Below are positions 1-10,302 of a DNA stretch of 64,000 bases, piece by piece (positions within the stretch are counted from its first letter, which is position 1; every line of letters begins with the position of its first letter). This DNA is from Nitzschia sp. pyKryTriq1 (taxonomy: Eukaryota; Bacillariophyta; Bacillariophyceae; Bacillariales; Bacillariaceae). The stretch lies in assembly GCA_956465555.1 (NCBI GenBank), contig OY101122.1, positions 2,057,001 through 2,121,000 of the forward strand, given 5' to 3'. Made by a program: the position numbers and the translations under genes. The notes under the pieces were generated by a model that saw only the letters and a program-made list of their open reading frames with translations, was not told the origin of the DNA and ran no database searches.

Positions 1-299
1 AAGAAGTTGCGTACCCTCCTGTTTGGATTCCGGGAAGAGGACATAATGACATGCCCCATGAGTACTGTCTTGGGCTGTTTCAAAAGTTTTTGCAGTACTT
101 ACCACAGTATCAACATACATTGAGGAGTCGGTGGGGCCTACTAGGAGAAGTAGTAGTGCAAGAAGAACAAGCGGCAGCACCTGCAGGAGGAACGGCTTCC
201 CAATCGCACGCATCATCCCGAACGTCGGGTAACATCTTTGAGACGCCCTCCACACTCAAGGCGGAACCATTGTTACCAAAGAACGCGGCGGTAGTGTAA
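1..299 (+). CDS. ABHD17-like alpha/beta hydrolase, C-terminal fragment
   Basis: The frame is open from the window edge (first full codon at base 3) to a TAA at 297-299, leaving 98 residues of a longer protein. The segment IPGRGHNDMP followed by a short helix (LFQKFLQYL) matches the end of the alpha/beta hydrolase fold in ABHD13/ABHD17-type serine hydrolases, where the His of GHND is the catalytic base and the helix closes the domain. The nucleophile and acid would lie upstream of the window. After the domain comes a poorly conserved Ala/Ser-rich tail of about 60 residues. In animals ABHD17 proteins remove palmitate from membrane proteins; whether that applies here cannot be judged. The family call rests on one short motif and is moderate. 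Confidence 0.55.
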   Translation, partial: EVAYPPVWIPGRGHNDMPHEYCLGLFQKFLQYLPQYQHTLRSRWGLLGEVVVQEEQAAAPAGGTASQSHASSRTSGNIFETPSTLKAEPLLPKNAAVV

Positions 300-754
300 A
301 AAGAAGAAGTCCTGACTTGGACTAAAAACAAGTACAGTTTCTGGAGCCAGACTACTATATCGTTTCACAGACCTAGCCATTTTGATTGGGAAATTTGTAG
401 TCATTAAAATGTAGCGTCAATGGATATACTCCTAGGGAGCTACATATGAGCATGATGGAGGCGCTTAGCTTAGTGCTCGATGATATTAGCAATCTCCCAT
501 CGAAAAGAAAAAAATGAGCTATCCAAAGAGTTGTTTCGCTTCATTCATTATGTGTGCGGCGATCACGATTTATTATCCAAGCCGATTGAAAAATAAGATA
601 ATCTGTTTGATACAAAATCACAAAGCTACGGTTTGTTTACATGGAATGGCTATTGACAACAAACAAATTCGCTGTCGGAGCAAGCTGATCGAAACAGGAA
701 TAAAATCTGCTGATCAAAGCAGAAGAAAAAAAATATCAGCAATGAGGGCATTGC
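300..754. other. Intergenic, no gene seen
   Basis: Convergent 3' regions of the hydrolase and the first nitrate transporter. AT-rich, with a 94-codon ORF (514-798) that overlaps the transporter stop antisense and resembles nothing I recognise. No RNA gene or repeat was seen. Confidence 0.5.
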
Positions 755-2364
755 TTAGGCAGCCTCCTCTTCGGTGGCGCCGTCCTTCTTCTCGGTAGGC
801 TCTTCCGCGTTGACCTCCTCGGCCTTCTCCGCATCCGGCTCGGGGACAGACAAAGTTTGCGGTTGCTTTGTGGGGACGGGATCGTCCTTTCCGCAGACCA
901 TACCAGCGTGTCCCTTGATGAAGACAGTAAATGACAAGGCGGTCGATGCCAAGATCACAGCTCCCATCACAATAAAGGCCTCCTTGTAGGTGGGAAGGTT
1001 TCGGAATCCCAAGCCAAAGCAGACGGCTCCGGTGTTTCCTCCTGCTCCGACAATACCAGAGATGGATCCAGTGGAAGGAGGGTCAATGTAAGGAACAATA
1101 CCGTACGAGGTACCTTCAGCCGCTTGGACAAACAAGGAGAAGAAGACCATGACAGCAATGGCGGCACCGAGACTTGGGGTGTTGGCGAAAACCAAGACCA
1201 AGGCTCCTTCGCAAGCCAGGCAGATAGTGTGTGCCCAAAGACGTCCTCGCATTCCCATCGACGCGTTTGCCTTGTCGGAGAGGAATCCTCCCAATCCACG
1301 TGCGAACAAGTTCATCCACCCGAAAATGGACGCAATGGCGGCGGCTTCTTCCGTGGTGAGACCGAACTCGTCCTTGAAGTAAAGAGCGGCGGCGTTATTC
1401 ATGGTCAACTCAACACCGAAGCAGCAACCGTATTGGATAAACATGATCCAGGTATTGATGTTGAAGGCACCATTTCGGAACGAAGCGGCAGCAGAGACTT
1501 CGGGCATTTGTCCGTGCTTCTTCAACTCAGTGTAATTTCCCTTCGGAGCGTCATCGGAAATATAGTAGATAACGATGCCGATGCAGAAACCAACAAAGGC
1601 GGGGACAACACAGACGGTACGCCACGCCTTTTCAGCGTTTCCGTCAAACGCCTTCTTGAAGAGAGGGAAAAGAACCGATCCCATGACGAGCTGGGTGACA
1701 CCTCCTCCAAGGTTACCCCATCCACCGACGAGGGCGTTGGCGGTTCCGACGACTTGCTTGGTGAACATACGCGAGGTCCAGTATTGGCACATGACAAAGG
1801 TACCTCCGGCGGCTCCGATAAACAGACGAAGAACGGTAAGGCCGGTGGCGCTGTTCACAAATCCAGTGCAGGCAGTGGGGATGGAGGCAGCGCACAAAAC
1901 AATAGTAAAAAGGACACGAGATCCAAGCTTGTCGCAAAGGGGCCCGAGAAGGAAACGCATAAAGATGGTTCCTCCGACACCGACAATCGAGGAGGTCCAG
2001 ATCTGCTCCTTGCTAAGACCGAGAGTATCTCGGATCTCCGACAGAAGAGGAGCGATGGCGAACCAGATGAAAAAGGCAATGAAGAATCCAATCCAAGAAC
2101 AGTGGAAGGCTCTCATGTGCGGACGGGAGAAGTTGCAAAGCTTGATCTCGGTGGCCTTGTCATCTTGGTCAGGGTCGACGTTCACGGCGTACGTTTGGTA
2201 CTTCTTCCACTCAGTCTATCGACGACGACAACATTTTTCAATAGAGAGAGTTTTTGTGAGAAGATAAAGAGGTGTCGTCAATTTTCGTCAAGCACTTTGC
2301 GTGAAGACTGGTGAGTTTTTTAAATTGTTCAACTTACGGGAGCACCAGTATCAACTTCAGACAT
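755..2364 (-). CDS. NRT2: Nitrate/nitrite transporter, copy A (MFS, NNP family)
   Basis: Two exons: 2338-2364 (MSEVDTGAP) and 755-2215, joined across a 122-bp GTAAG...TAG intron (2216-2337), giving 495 residues. Twelve hydrophobic segments fit the major facilitator fold. The MFS motif GPLCDKLGSR lies near residue 100. The nitrate-porter signatures GGWGNLGGG (about 173) and AGGNTG (about 400) are present. Arg96 (FMRFLLGP, TM2) and Arg315 (FARGLGG, TM8) sit where the two nitrate-binding arginines of NrtA/NarK proteins lie. The product should be a plasma-membrane, proton- or sodium-coupled high-affinity nitrate importer. The cytosolic tail is acidic and 11 residues longer than in copy B (PTEKKDGATEE). 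It is transcribed away from copy B at 4144. The ATG at 2364 is chosen because both copies share this exon and the splice sites exactly. Confidence 0.93.
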
Positions 2365-2447
2365 GGTAAGATGTTTTGTTCAAAAAGTATGAAAAGGAAG
2401 TGAGGATGCTTGTCAACCCGCCAAACTCGAATTGTGAGAACAAGAAA
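2216..2447 (-). repeat. Left arm of the NRT2 inverted duplication, non-coding part
   Basis: This arm holds the copy A intron (2216-2337), the 9-codon first exon and about 83 bp of upstream DNA. Read on the minus strand it matches 4061-4292. The 122-bp intron is identical at every base. The 48 bp just before the ATG are identical, and the match then fades around 2447 after a small indel. The remaining spacer shows no evident similarity. Confidence 0.9.
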
Positions 2448-4143
2448 AACGACAAACAGTATTAAGAATAGTTTGGCTGAGAAGAAGTTTGGCTGAAAAT
2501 CGATGTGCTGGCGTGCGTGGTGCGTCGGAATGCCCGCAGGGGCAAGAACTTGACACCATCCTTGACATCAAACTTCCCGAATTTTGCAGGCTCGAATTAT
2601 CGGGAACCCATGGAAGAAATAATCTAATTAACGCCACATGAATTGGAACTGCAGGAAGGAAGGCCAAGCGTCCGCAGGATTCTACGCATGCAGTCGAGTT
2701 GGGAATGCGTCCACCCTAACACTCGGATTTAGAATTTAGGAATGTTCGGCTGACCGCATGTCGTTCCCTCGGGGCCTCCAGCCAGTGGTCGGTGGTCGCC
2801 GGGCTTTTGGATTCTTCGACCCATCCGACCGATTATTTCAAAAACCGTGCCCGACGTGAGGGGGGGGAAGCTTGGATCGTACAGATACAAGATATACTGT
2901 AATCCGAACAGTGTAAACTGTAAAGTGTTAGTATCCCAAGCTTCCCCAACATGCTCCCCACAAATGGTCGGCACCCGTCTACGGTCAAAAAGTACAATAA
3001 GCCAACACGGATTCCTCTCCCTTCCTTGACAATTTCCTCTACTATGGTGCTCGTGCTGTTGACCCAACCATTCTTGCTGGAGGCGCCAGGGAACCAGGGA
3101 AGCCATGTGCAAGGGCGCCTGCCAAGCAAAGTGGAGTGCCAAAGCCGATCACAGACAAAACGAACACTGGCGATCGGAGGAAAAGTTTATGTTTATGGAG
3201 GTGGGAAAATTTGTATTACTACTTAGGAGGTTGGGGTTCAATTCCCGCCAGTTGAGTCTTTTGGTTTTTTACTACTAGCGCTATCGCGTGGTTTTCATCG
3301 TGGTTTTCATATACGTGGTTCTCATTGAATATGTCTCCAGTACCTGGTACCGATAGCCTCTACGGTGATACTGATCCTATGATACTGTTCGTACCGGTAA
3401 AGTCCAAGGCCGGAGACTGTAAGTGCGCCGAAAGCGCGGTTCACTGACGACGCTGCGGTCGCTACAAGTATGTACCGGTACCTGGTAGTGTATCACTGGT
3501 AGGCTCTCTACAGACGAACCATCAAGGCATATTTTATTGTCTTTGCTTGGGCTTATGCGACTTGAAAGGACTGGAAGCAATCATTTATAGCAAGGTCAAA
3601 ATGCTCAGAAATAAGTGAGAGGCAAGACAAAATGCCCCAAAGAATCAGAGAGGATTGAACGGAATTTGAAGGGCAACTATGAGTCATCGTCGTCATCAGA
3701 GAACCATACCGGCACTGTCCTGTACCAGTTCGTGCGTACACCATTCATTCGGTACAAGTACAAGTACCGGTACCGGTATGGTACTCTGGTCGCCACCCAC
3801 GTCATCGCTGGATCTTCCGGAAGCCGATCACGAGCTCTTGTCCTCGATCCTGCCATCCCGTGTTCGAAACCAATGAAGCCAAGAATGCCGCGCGACTCTG
3901 CGCATGTCGGTCGGTTCCGGAACTTTTGTGACTTCTGTAACTTCCGACGACTGACGACTCGCTCCTCCTCAATGCCTCAAAGGACGACCGATCTCGCCGT
4001 ATTATATTGTCATGCAGCTGATGGTATCTTGTTAATTCACATCACTTCCGTCGAGACTTTTTCTTCTTCTCACAATTCGAGTTTGGCCAAGTTGACAAGC
4101 ATCCTCACTTCCTTTTCATACTTTTTGAACAAAACATCTTACC
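2365..4143. promoter_or_regulatory. Divergent promoter region between the two nitrate transporters
   Basis: This 1.78-kb spacer separates the two start codons and must hold both promoters. Only the outermost 83 bp on each side are shared, so the distal regulatory DNA of the two copies differs. The middle carries short TACCGGTA-type palindromes (for example near 3751-3782) but no convincing ORF. Several ORFs of 60-178 codons exist but overlap each other on both strands and resemble no known protein. NRT2 genes of algae are usually induced by nitrate or nitrogen limitation; no specific site was identified. Confidence 0.6.
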
Positions 4144-4292
4144 ATGTCTGAAGTTGATACTGGTGCTCCCGTAAGTTGAACAATTTAAAAAACTCACCAG
4201 TCTTCACGCAAAGTGCTTGACGAAAATTGACGACACCTCTTTATCTTCTCACAAAAACTCTCTCTATTGAAAAATGTTGTCGTCGTCGATAG
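4061..4292 (+). repeat. Right arm of the NRT2 inverted duplication, non-coding part
   Basis: Counterpart of 2216-2447: about 83 bp of 5' flank, the 9-codon first exon and the 122-bp intron (4171-4292), which is base-for-base identical to that of copy A although the flanking exons differ. Confidence 0.9.
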
Positions 4293-5720
4293 ACTGAGTG
4301 GAAGAAATACCAGACGTACGCGCTGAACGTCGACCCTGACCAAGATGACAAGGCCACCGAGATCAAGCTTTGCAACTTCTCCCGGCCGCACATGAGAGCC
4401 TTCCACTGTTCTTGGATTTCTTTCTTCATTGCCTTTTTCATCTGGTTCGCCATCGCCCCTCTTCTCTCGGAGATCCGCGACACTCTCGGTCTTACCAAGG
4501 AGGAGATCTGGACCTCCTCGATTGTCGGTGTCGGAGGAACTATCTTTATGCGTTTCCTTCTCGGACCCCTTTGCGACAAGCTTGGACCCCGTGTCCTCAT
4601 GTCCATTGTTTTGTGCGCTGCCTCCATCCCCACTGCCTGCACTGGATTTGTGAACAGCGCCACCGGCCTTGCCATTCTTCGTCTGTTTATCGGAGCCGCC
4701 GGAGGTACCTTTGTCATGTGCCAATTCTGGACCTCTCGTATGTTCACCAAGCAAGTCGTCGGAACCGCCAACGCCCTCGTCGGTGGATGGGGTAACCTTG
4801 GAGGAGGTGTCACCCAGCTCGTCATGGGATCGGTTCTTTTCCCTCTCTTCAAGAAGGCGTTTGACGGAAACGCTGAAAAGGCGTGGCGTACCGTCTGTGT
4901 TGTCCCCGCCTTTGTTGGTTTCTGCGTCGGTATCGTAATCTACTATATTTCCGATGACGCTCCGAAGGGAAATTACACTGAGTTGAAGAAGCACGGACAA
5001 ATGCCCGAAGTCTCTGCTGCCGCTTCGTTCCGAAATGGTGCCTTCAACATCAATACCTGGATCATGTTTATCCAATACGGTTGCTGCTTCGGTGTTGAGT
5101 TGACCATGAATAACGCCGCCGCTCTTTACTTCAAGGACGAGTTCGGTCTCACCACGGAAGAAGCCGCCGCCATTGCGTCCATTTTCGGATGGATGAACTT
5201 GTTCGCACGTGGATTGGGAGGATTCCTCTCCGACAAGGCTAACGCGTGGATGGGAATGCGAGGACGTCTTTGGGCACACACCATCTGCCTGGCTTTCGAA
5301 GGAGCCTTGGTCTTGGTTTTCGCCAACACCCCAACTCTCGGTGCCGCCATTGCTGTCATGGTCTTCTTCTCCTTGTTTGTCCAAGCGGCTGAAGGTACCT
5401 CGTACGGTATTGTTCCTTACATTGACCCTCCTTCCACTGGATCCATCTCTGGTATTGTCGGAGCAGGAGGAAACACCGGAGCCGTCTGCTTTGGCTTGGG
5501 ATTCCGAAACCTTCCCACCTACAAGGAGGCCTTTATTGTGATGGGAGCTGTGATCTTGGCATCGACCGCCTTGTCATTCACTTTGTTCATCAAGGGACAC
5601 GCTGGTATGGTCTGCGGAAAGGACGATCCCGTCCCCACCAAGGAACCCCAAACGTTGTTCGTCCCCGAGCCGGATGCGGAGAAGGCCGAGGAGGTCAACG
5701 CTGAAGAGGAAGCCGCCTAA
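4144..5720 (+). CDS. NRT2: Nitrate/nitrite transporter, copy B (MFS, NNP family)
   Basis: Exon 1 is 4144-4170 and exon 2 is 4293-5720, giving 484 residues. All functional landmarks of copy A are kept: GPLCDKLGPR, the TM2 and TM8 arginines, GGWGNLGGG and AGGNTG. By eye about 20 residues differ from copy A, clustered in the first 130 residues and after residue 320. The stretch between has almost none: residues about 140-320 hold a single change, Ile/Val in the loop GIVIYY. The C-terminus is shorter, ending NAEEEAA, so it lacks the 11-residue insert of copy A. Expected role: high-affinity nitrate uptake at the plasma membrane. The head-to-head layout with a distinct upstream region suggests separate control of two near-equivalent proteins. 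An antisense ORF of 396 codons (4194-5384) is a codon-usage shadow. Confidence 0.93.
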
Positions 5721-6699
5721 AAACTTACTTATTTTGAACAACAGCATTTTGAAATCGTCATCGAGCCGCCTCAACATCTGAGCGCCTGAGCTCGCCTCTA
5801 CATGTACATTGTAAGAATTATAATCGTTTGTGATTTTCTGGAACCCAATACTCGCAATATTCATACATACTACTTATGATACTAGTATGGAGAACTTGGT
5901 CATTTCCATCCTGCACTCAAGAAGATGGAGAGTCAAGTCATTGCGATTGTTAGAGACTAATGGTACGACGAATACAGCGTTTCATAGAACTAGCTACCGA
6001 TTCTGTGCTACGGTCCCCCATTGCAAGGTTGTTTCAACTTTGCTGTGTCGTGTTCTCTCTCTAGTAGAGAGAGGGCCGTTCTTCGTTTTGTCGACATACT
6101 TTTCTCCTACTCGTACTGCTTAATGACACTTCCTAGAAGGAGCTCCTCTCGAGCTACTAGAGAGAGAATGTTTCTACGTCCCTTTTATAAGCGTAGAGGA
6201 GTGCGGTGACGACTGATTCACCACTCAACACTTATTCCATCCCTGCAATCCCGCAGCCCTGCGTTTGATGATTGATGGGGTGTGTTGAAGGAAGCGAAGG
6301 AACGGATGATGGGAATGAATGCGCGGATGAATGAATGAATGAATGAATGAATGAATGCATGATGATCGCATGATTTTCTTCTTCGACCGACCTCGCACTT
6401 TTGTTTCCGGCATGGAGAAGACCTCGAAGAGACAGTCTGCTCTCCTTCCGAGACAACCAATCGATTTTCTTTATTCTTGGCGCGAAAATGGGAGTGTCGC
6501 ACACAACAACAGACACAAGCACCGCCCGTTTGTTTTTTTTTTGCAATCATCGGATCCCAGATAGGTATAGACGATGACGAATGATGACGATGAGATAGAG
6601 AGCGAGTCGGAGTATCGTACCTCGGTTTGTTAAAATCTGCTGAACACCATGGCAACCTATTACCCCAGCACACAGTGCCCGGGATAGAAAGCTACAACA
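5721..6699. other. Intergenic, short palindromes
   Basis: 3' flank of NRT2 copy B and 5' flank of the bestrophin-like gene. It holds several short CTCT/AGAG inverted repeats (about 6052-6075 and 6137-6170) and an ATGA microsatellite. ORFs up to 151 codons on the minus strand derive from the microsatellite region and are not credible genes. Confidence 0.5.
6327..6357. repeat. (ATGA)n microsatellite
   Basis: About seven copies of a 4-bp unit. On the minus strand it reads as His-Ser-Phe-Ile repeats in open frames. Confidence 0.9.
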
Positions 6700-8128
6700 A
6701 TGTCCCATAGTAGTAGGAGAACATGGATCGCCGCTCTGGCCTTCCTCTTTGGAGTGCTACTTCATTCCACAGAAGCAACGTCTTCACGGGCGATCCTCTG
6801 GAGCAGGCTGCTTTTTCAGAGTTCCCCCAACACACCCGCGGAACTCCTAGAGCCGTGGATTATTATTGAAGATCCACATCCTCCGCCATCGATTGATTCG
6901 CTGGAAGAAAGCGTCGATCAAAAAGATATTGATACCCTTGTCAATCGAGTCGTCGGATCCGAGCCGGGCGTTCTCATTCAGCGCTTTCGACCTTATCCTG
7001 GCTGGCTTTGGCGACAATGGTTCGGCACTGTTTTATTTCATACCTTTCCGACGGTTCTTTGGAACATGGGGTTGGCCTTGGCATTTTGCTTCATAATGAG
7101 GTACCGGTCTTATGGTGACTGGGATGTCTGGACCAGTATCACACCTCCACATGGAACGTATCCTCGATTCGAGGCTACAGATAAAATTTGGAAGACGCTC
7201 ATGAGCTTGGCGACCTTCTTATTAACATTCTTTGTGGGACAGGCCTATACTTTTTGGAGGGGACTGCACGATCAAGCACGAGGCATCCAAGGGCGTATGA
7301 ATGATATCAATATGCTACTGGCCTCCAGCGGCGCATCCATCCCCCCATCGAATACGTCGACAAACGAGTACTACACCGAAGAAGCTCTGACTTTCTTGAA
7401 CTCCTTGGCAACAAAGCTTCGGGTTTGTCATTTGCTATTTTGGGCAGCCAATGCTCCCCGCTTTCGAGTCTTATTGACACCGCGCGGCCTGGATCGCCTC
7501 GTCCAAGTTGGTTACCTCCCACAATCCCTCAAGAGCAAAGTATTGGACGCAACGGTCGGCCTAGCGCCTACTTCTAAGTGGATCGCAGTGTTGGAGTCGG
7601 CTTTGATGGACTCTCGAGAAGCAATTCGGAAGCCTCGTACCATCAAATACTATTCTCATGCCCTGGAACTAGCCCTGCTGGATCAATTCTGTCGCTTGCG
7701 TGCCCATATGGCGACGATACCTGATATGGTCGATGGACGCATGCCACTGGCGTATGCTCATTTTGTCCAGATTCTAGTGGACATGTTCTTGGTTGTAGCA
7801 CCCGTTGCCCAGTAAGTCAAGAAGCTATCGGATCGGTTTCTCGTTCCAAGAGCTGTTCATGATCTGACACTAGGCTATTGTTCTTCTTTCTACTTCACTC
7901 AGATATCCCGAGATAGGAGTATTTTCAGTGGTACTGGTAGGTATCTTGACATTGTTCTACAGAGGTTTGTTGGACTTGGCCAAGGTATTTTTGGATCCAT
8001 TGGATAGCGAGGATTATTGTGAGGGCGCCGTACACCTCAATCTGGCCGTTTTCATACGGGAGGCAAACGCGGCTTCGACCCGTTGGATTCTGGGAGGTCG
8101 AGCCGCCAAGTCCCAACGAAAAACGTAG
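6700..8128 (+). CDS. Bestrophin-like anion channel
   Basis: Exons 6700-7811 and 7903-8128, joined across a 91-bp GTAAGT...CAG intron, give 445 residues. The splice restores APVAQYPEIGVFS, continuous with the membrane domain. The N-terminus (residues 1-27) is hydrophobic and could be a signal or targeting peptide. Bestrophin-like features are the segment FFVGQAYTFWRGLHDQARG with the following helix, the conserved PLAYAHFVQ near the end of exon 1, and RGLLDLAKVFLDPLDSED in exon 2, which matches the Asp-rich belt after the last helix. About four membrane segments are visible. Bestrophins are pentameric chloride/bicarbonate channels; in algae some serve bicarbonate supply to the thylakoid. Location here is unresolved. 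The ATG at 6700 is the first in frame before the hydrophobic leader. Confidence 0.7.
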
Positions 8129-8424
8129 TCTACTCCCCTCTACTCTCTCTCTCTACAGTTGAGAGTAGGCAGCTAGTAGTGGATCTACACCACGAGTGCT
8201 GAATAGCTCTGCTAGTGGAGCCTTTCGCAAACACATGAACTCGCATGGTACCACGGTAGCTGAATTGCTCGAACGCTCGAAACAGCGACCGCGAGAAGGA
8301 AGAAGACCCGCGACATCACCAACAACAAGTGGTGGTGGTTGCGCTGGCTGTAAGGAGTCATCGATAGTATTTACCTATACGATGAAGTGTCTCTAGCGAA
8401 ATGTTCGTAAAATCTAATAGCAAA

Positions 8425-9081
8425 TTAAGAATCCAAGAAGGATGTGTTCACACTAGTCTGTCGTTTCGGCATCATTGGAGGCAAGATACCACCAGAAGGA
8501 GCCTTGTTGTTCATCTCGTCACGACGTTGCTCGAATGGATCGTTCAGTCCATTTGATCGCTTTCTGGTCGGCATTTGCAGCCCCCTTCGTGCCCAGCGGG
8601 GGCTGCCAGGGTTAGAGGATCCGCTAGCAAAACGATCCTGGCTTCTTCTTTCTCGTCGAGTAGAAAGGGAGGAATCGGAGGATATTTTGCTCTCACCAGA
8701 AACAAGGTCTCTACGTCTATGAGTACTAGGGATGGACACATCTTCGTCTTCTTCGTCGACTGTTTCTGATGACTGCATGATGTGATGGCGGTACTGGTGC
8801 TGTATGGAGCTCCAACTTATGTCGAAATCTTCTTCCGATATCGTAATTGTAGATACGGAACTACCACGTCTGTTGTTGTTCATCGAGGAGCTTATCATGC
8901 TAATGGGAATGCGCATGGTGTGAACGTCTTCCAAAGATTGATACATCATCTCGTTTGCCGTTTTGCTACCCTGCCTGCGTTTGTCCTCTTCGTCTCCAAT
9001 TTTTTGAGCACGAGATATATCAGCGGAAACAAAATAAAAATGCATCCTTGATATCGGTACTGGCTGTGTGGGTATCTTCAT
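8425..9081 (-). CDS. Low-complexity Ser/Arg-rich protein, paralogue of the gene at 9666
   Basis: 218 residues from the ATG at 9081. A start at 8949 or 8946 (MMYQSLED...) would align better with the start of the neighbouring paralogue. No known domain was recognised. Four blocks are shared with the protein at 9666-10151: an N-terminal block (RRGSSVSTITISEEDF here, KRGSCISVITMSDDEF there); an acidic stretch; SQDRFASG versus SQDRFSSS; and a C-terminal GGILPPMMPKRQTS versus KNILPPVKPSRQVS. Arg-Lys/Arg-x-Ser sites such as MPTRKRS fit the consensus of PKA-like or CaMK-like kinases. Function unknown; probably a disordered, phosphorylated protein. Confidence 0.6.
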   Translation of the reverse strand: MKIPTQPVPISRMHFYFVSADISRAQKIGDEEDKRRQGSKTANEMMYQSLEDVHTMRIPISMISSSMNNNRRGSSVSTITISEEDFDISWSSIQHQYRHHIMQSSETVDEEDEDVSIPSTHRRRDLVSGESKISSDSSLSTRRERRSQDRFASGSSNPGSPRWARRGLQMPTRKRSNGLNDPFEQRRDEMNNKAPSGGILPPMMPKRQTSVNTSFLDS

Positions 9082-9665
9082 GCCAGATAATTTAAAAACA
9101 AGAAAGATAATGCTTTTTATGGTGTACGAGCAAAGTAATAAACGCGGACTTAATCGTTAAATCGTTGTTGGTTCGCACCTGTTTGAGAACGGATCCTGGA
9201 TGTTCCAAACGCTTATGTATGTTTTCGGCGTGGGAGAAAAGTCGTCTGAGAATCACGATCATGCAAGGGGCATAATCAAGACCCGGGCAAGAGAACTATA
9301 CCAGGTACCGTTAGAAAATGGGTGTAACGTTCCCGATCACCTCCCTTTGGGCTGGATTGATATTCTGCCTTTGTTGTCTGCTTGGCGCACTCAACCGACC
9401 GTGCTCGAGCGGGGTTGAGGAGTCTTGCCGAAGGCGCAAGAGCATTCTTTTTCGATTCACGCACGACATAATACTGTACGAGCAAAAACTACCTTGCGTA
9501 CTGTATTACGCAAGGCATACAGTAGTGCATTCTTTATTACGCCAGAACGCATGTGTTTGGGATGGCGCAAAAGCTTCCTTTTTGCGAAGTGCATTGTATA
9601 TGATGTATCAAATAAGATTTTCATCCCACAATATACTTGTTCCATCGAGTAATCAACGCAGAATC
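9082..9665. other. Divergent intergenic region between two paralogues
   Basis: Shared 5' region of the divergent pair at 8425-9081 and 9666-10151. The downstream frame stays open back to 9318, but that extension does not resemble the paralogue and is treated as untranslated. Confidence 0.45.
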
Positions 9666-10151
9666 ATGAACCTACAATCAATCCAAGATCAAGAGAACAG
9701 TATGCCGATCCACATCACAGTTATATCCAAGATGGCCAAACGTGGAAGCTGCATCTCCGTAATTACGATGTCCGACGACGAGTTTGGCTCACCTTCGGTC
9801 ATCGACGAAGACGAAGAATACTTGTACAGAAGCGTCGAGATGGGTTCATCTTCTTTCTACGAATTCTGCGAAAGCCAAGATCGATTCAGCTCGTCCAACT
9901 GCAACCAAGCAAGCCCATGCATACCGCAGCGAAAGGGCTCCTTCGTATTACATGCTGCTGCTGCTGCGGCACTGCTTATTCCTCCCAACAATAATACGAA
10001 TAAGCGAGGAAGTGATGCCCTCCCAAGTTTACCACACCGACGCGGTTCCCTCATCGAACCTCCCAGTGCCTTTTCAGCGCCCGCTGACTTTAAAAACATC
10101 TTGCCTCCCGTCAAACCATCAAGGCAAGTGTCAAACAATGCCACTGCCTGA
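9666..10151 (+). CDS. Low-complexity protein with RRGS motifs, paralogue of the gene at 8425
   Basis: 161 residues from ATG 9666 (MNLQSIQDQ). The open frame extends to 9318, but the paralogous match begins at this Met, which decided the start. Shared blocks with the 8425-9081 protein are described there. It adds an Ala tract (about residues 97-103) and a clear PSLPHRRGSL motif, which recurs as PSMPTRRAS and PSLPQRRGS in the proteins at 10303 and 18897. No enzymatic domain. The inverted head-to-head layout suggests a local duplication. Function unknown. Confidence 0.6.
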   Translation: MNLQSIQDQENSMPIHITVISKMAKRGSCISVITMSDDEFGSPSVIDEDEEYLYRSVEMGSSSFYEFCESQDRFSSSNCNQASPCIPQRKGSFVLHAAAAAALLIPPNNNTNKRGSDALPSLPHRRGSLIEPPSAFSAPADFKNILPPVKPSRQVSNNATA

Positions 10152-10302
10152 TTGTGCTACTGCTACTACTACTGTCGACCACTCTAGTACGTTTCTTTAC
10201 TGACTGTACTAGTAGTTCTTCCATTATTATAACTAGATTGTTGTTATAATGTATTTCTTTTGCGAGGTAATAGACTACTATCAGCAATCTCTTAAAAGGT
10301 TT

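Noticed and set aside
1124-2314. 396-codon ORF antisense to NRT2 copy A, with a matching one antisense to copy B (4194-5384)
   Set aside because: Both follow the coding frame of the transporter in reverse with no protein-like features; the absence of stops comes from the codon bias of the sense gene.
2729-3142. ORFs in the NRT2 spacer (up to 137 codons)
   Set aside because: Overlapping on both strands, no family match, in a promoter region.
3220-3250. tRNA-like GGTTCAATTCCC
   Set aside because: Only three base pairs form in the stem and no acceptor partner lies upstream.
6218-6673. 151-codon minus-strand ORF with His-Ser-Phe-Ile repeats
   Set aside because: It is produced by the ATGA microsatellite.
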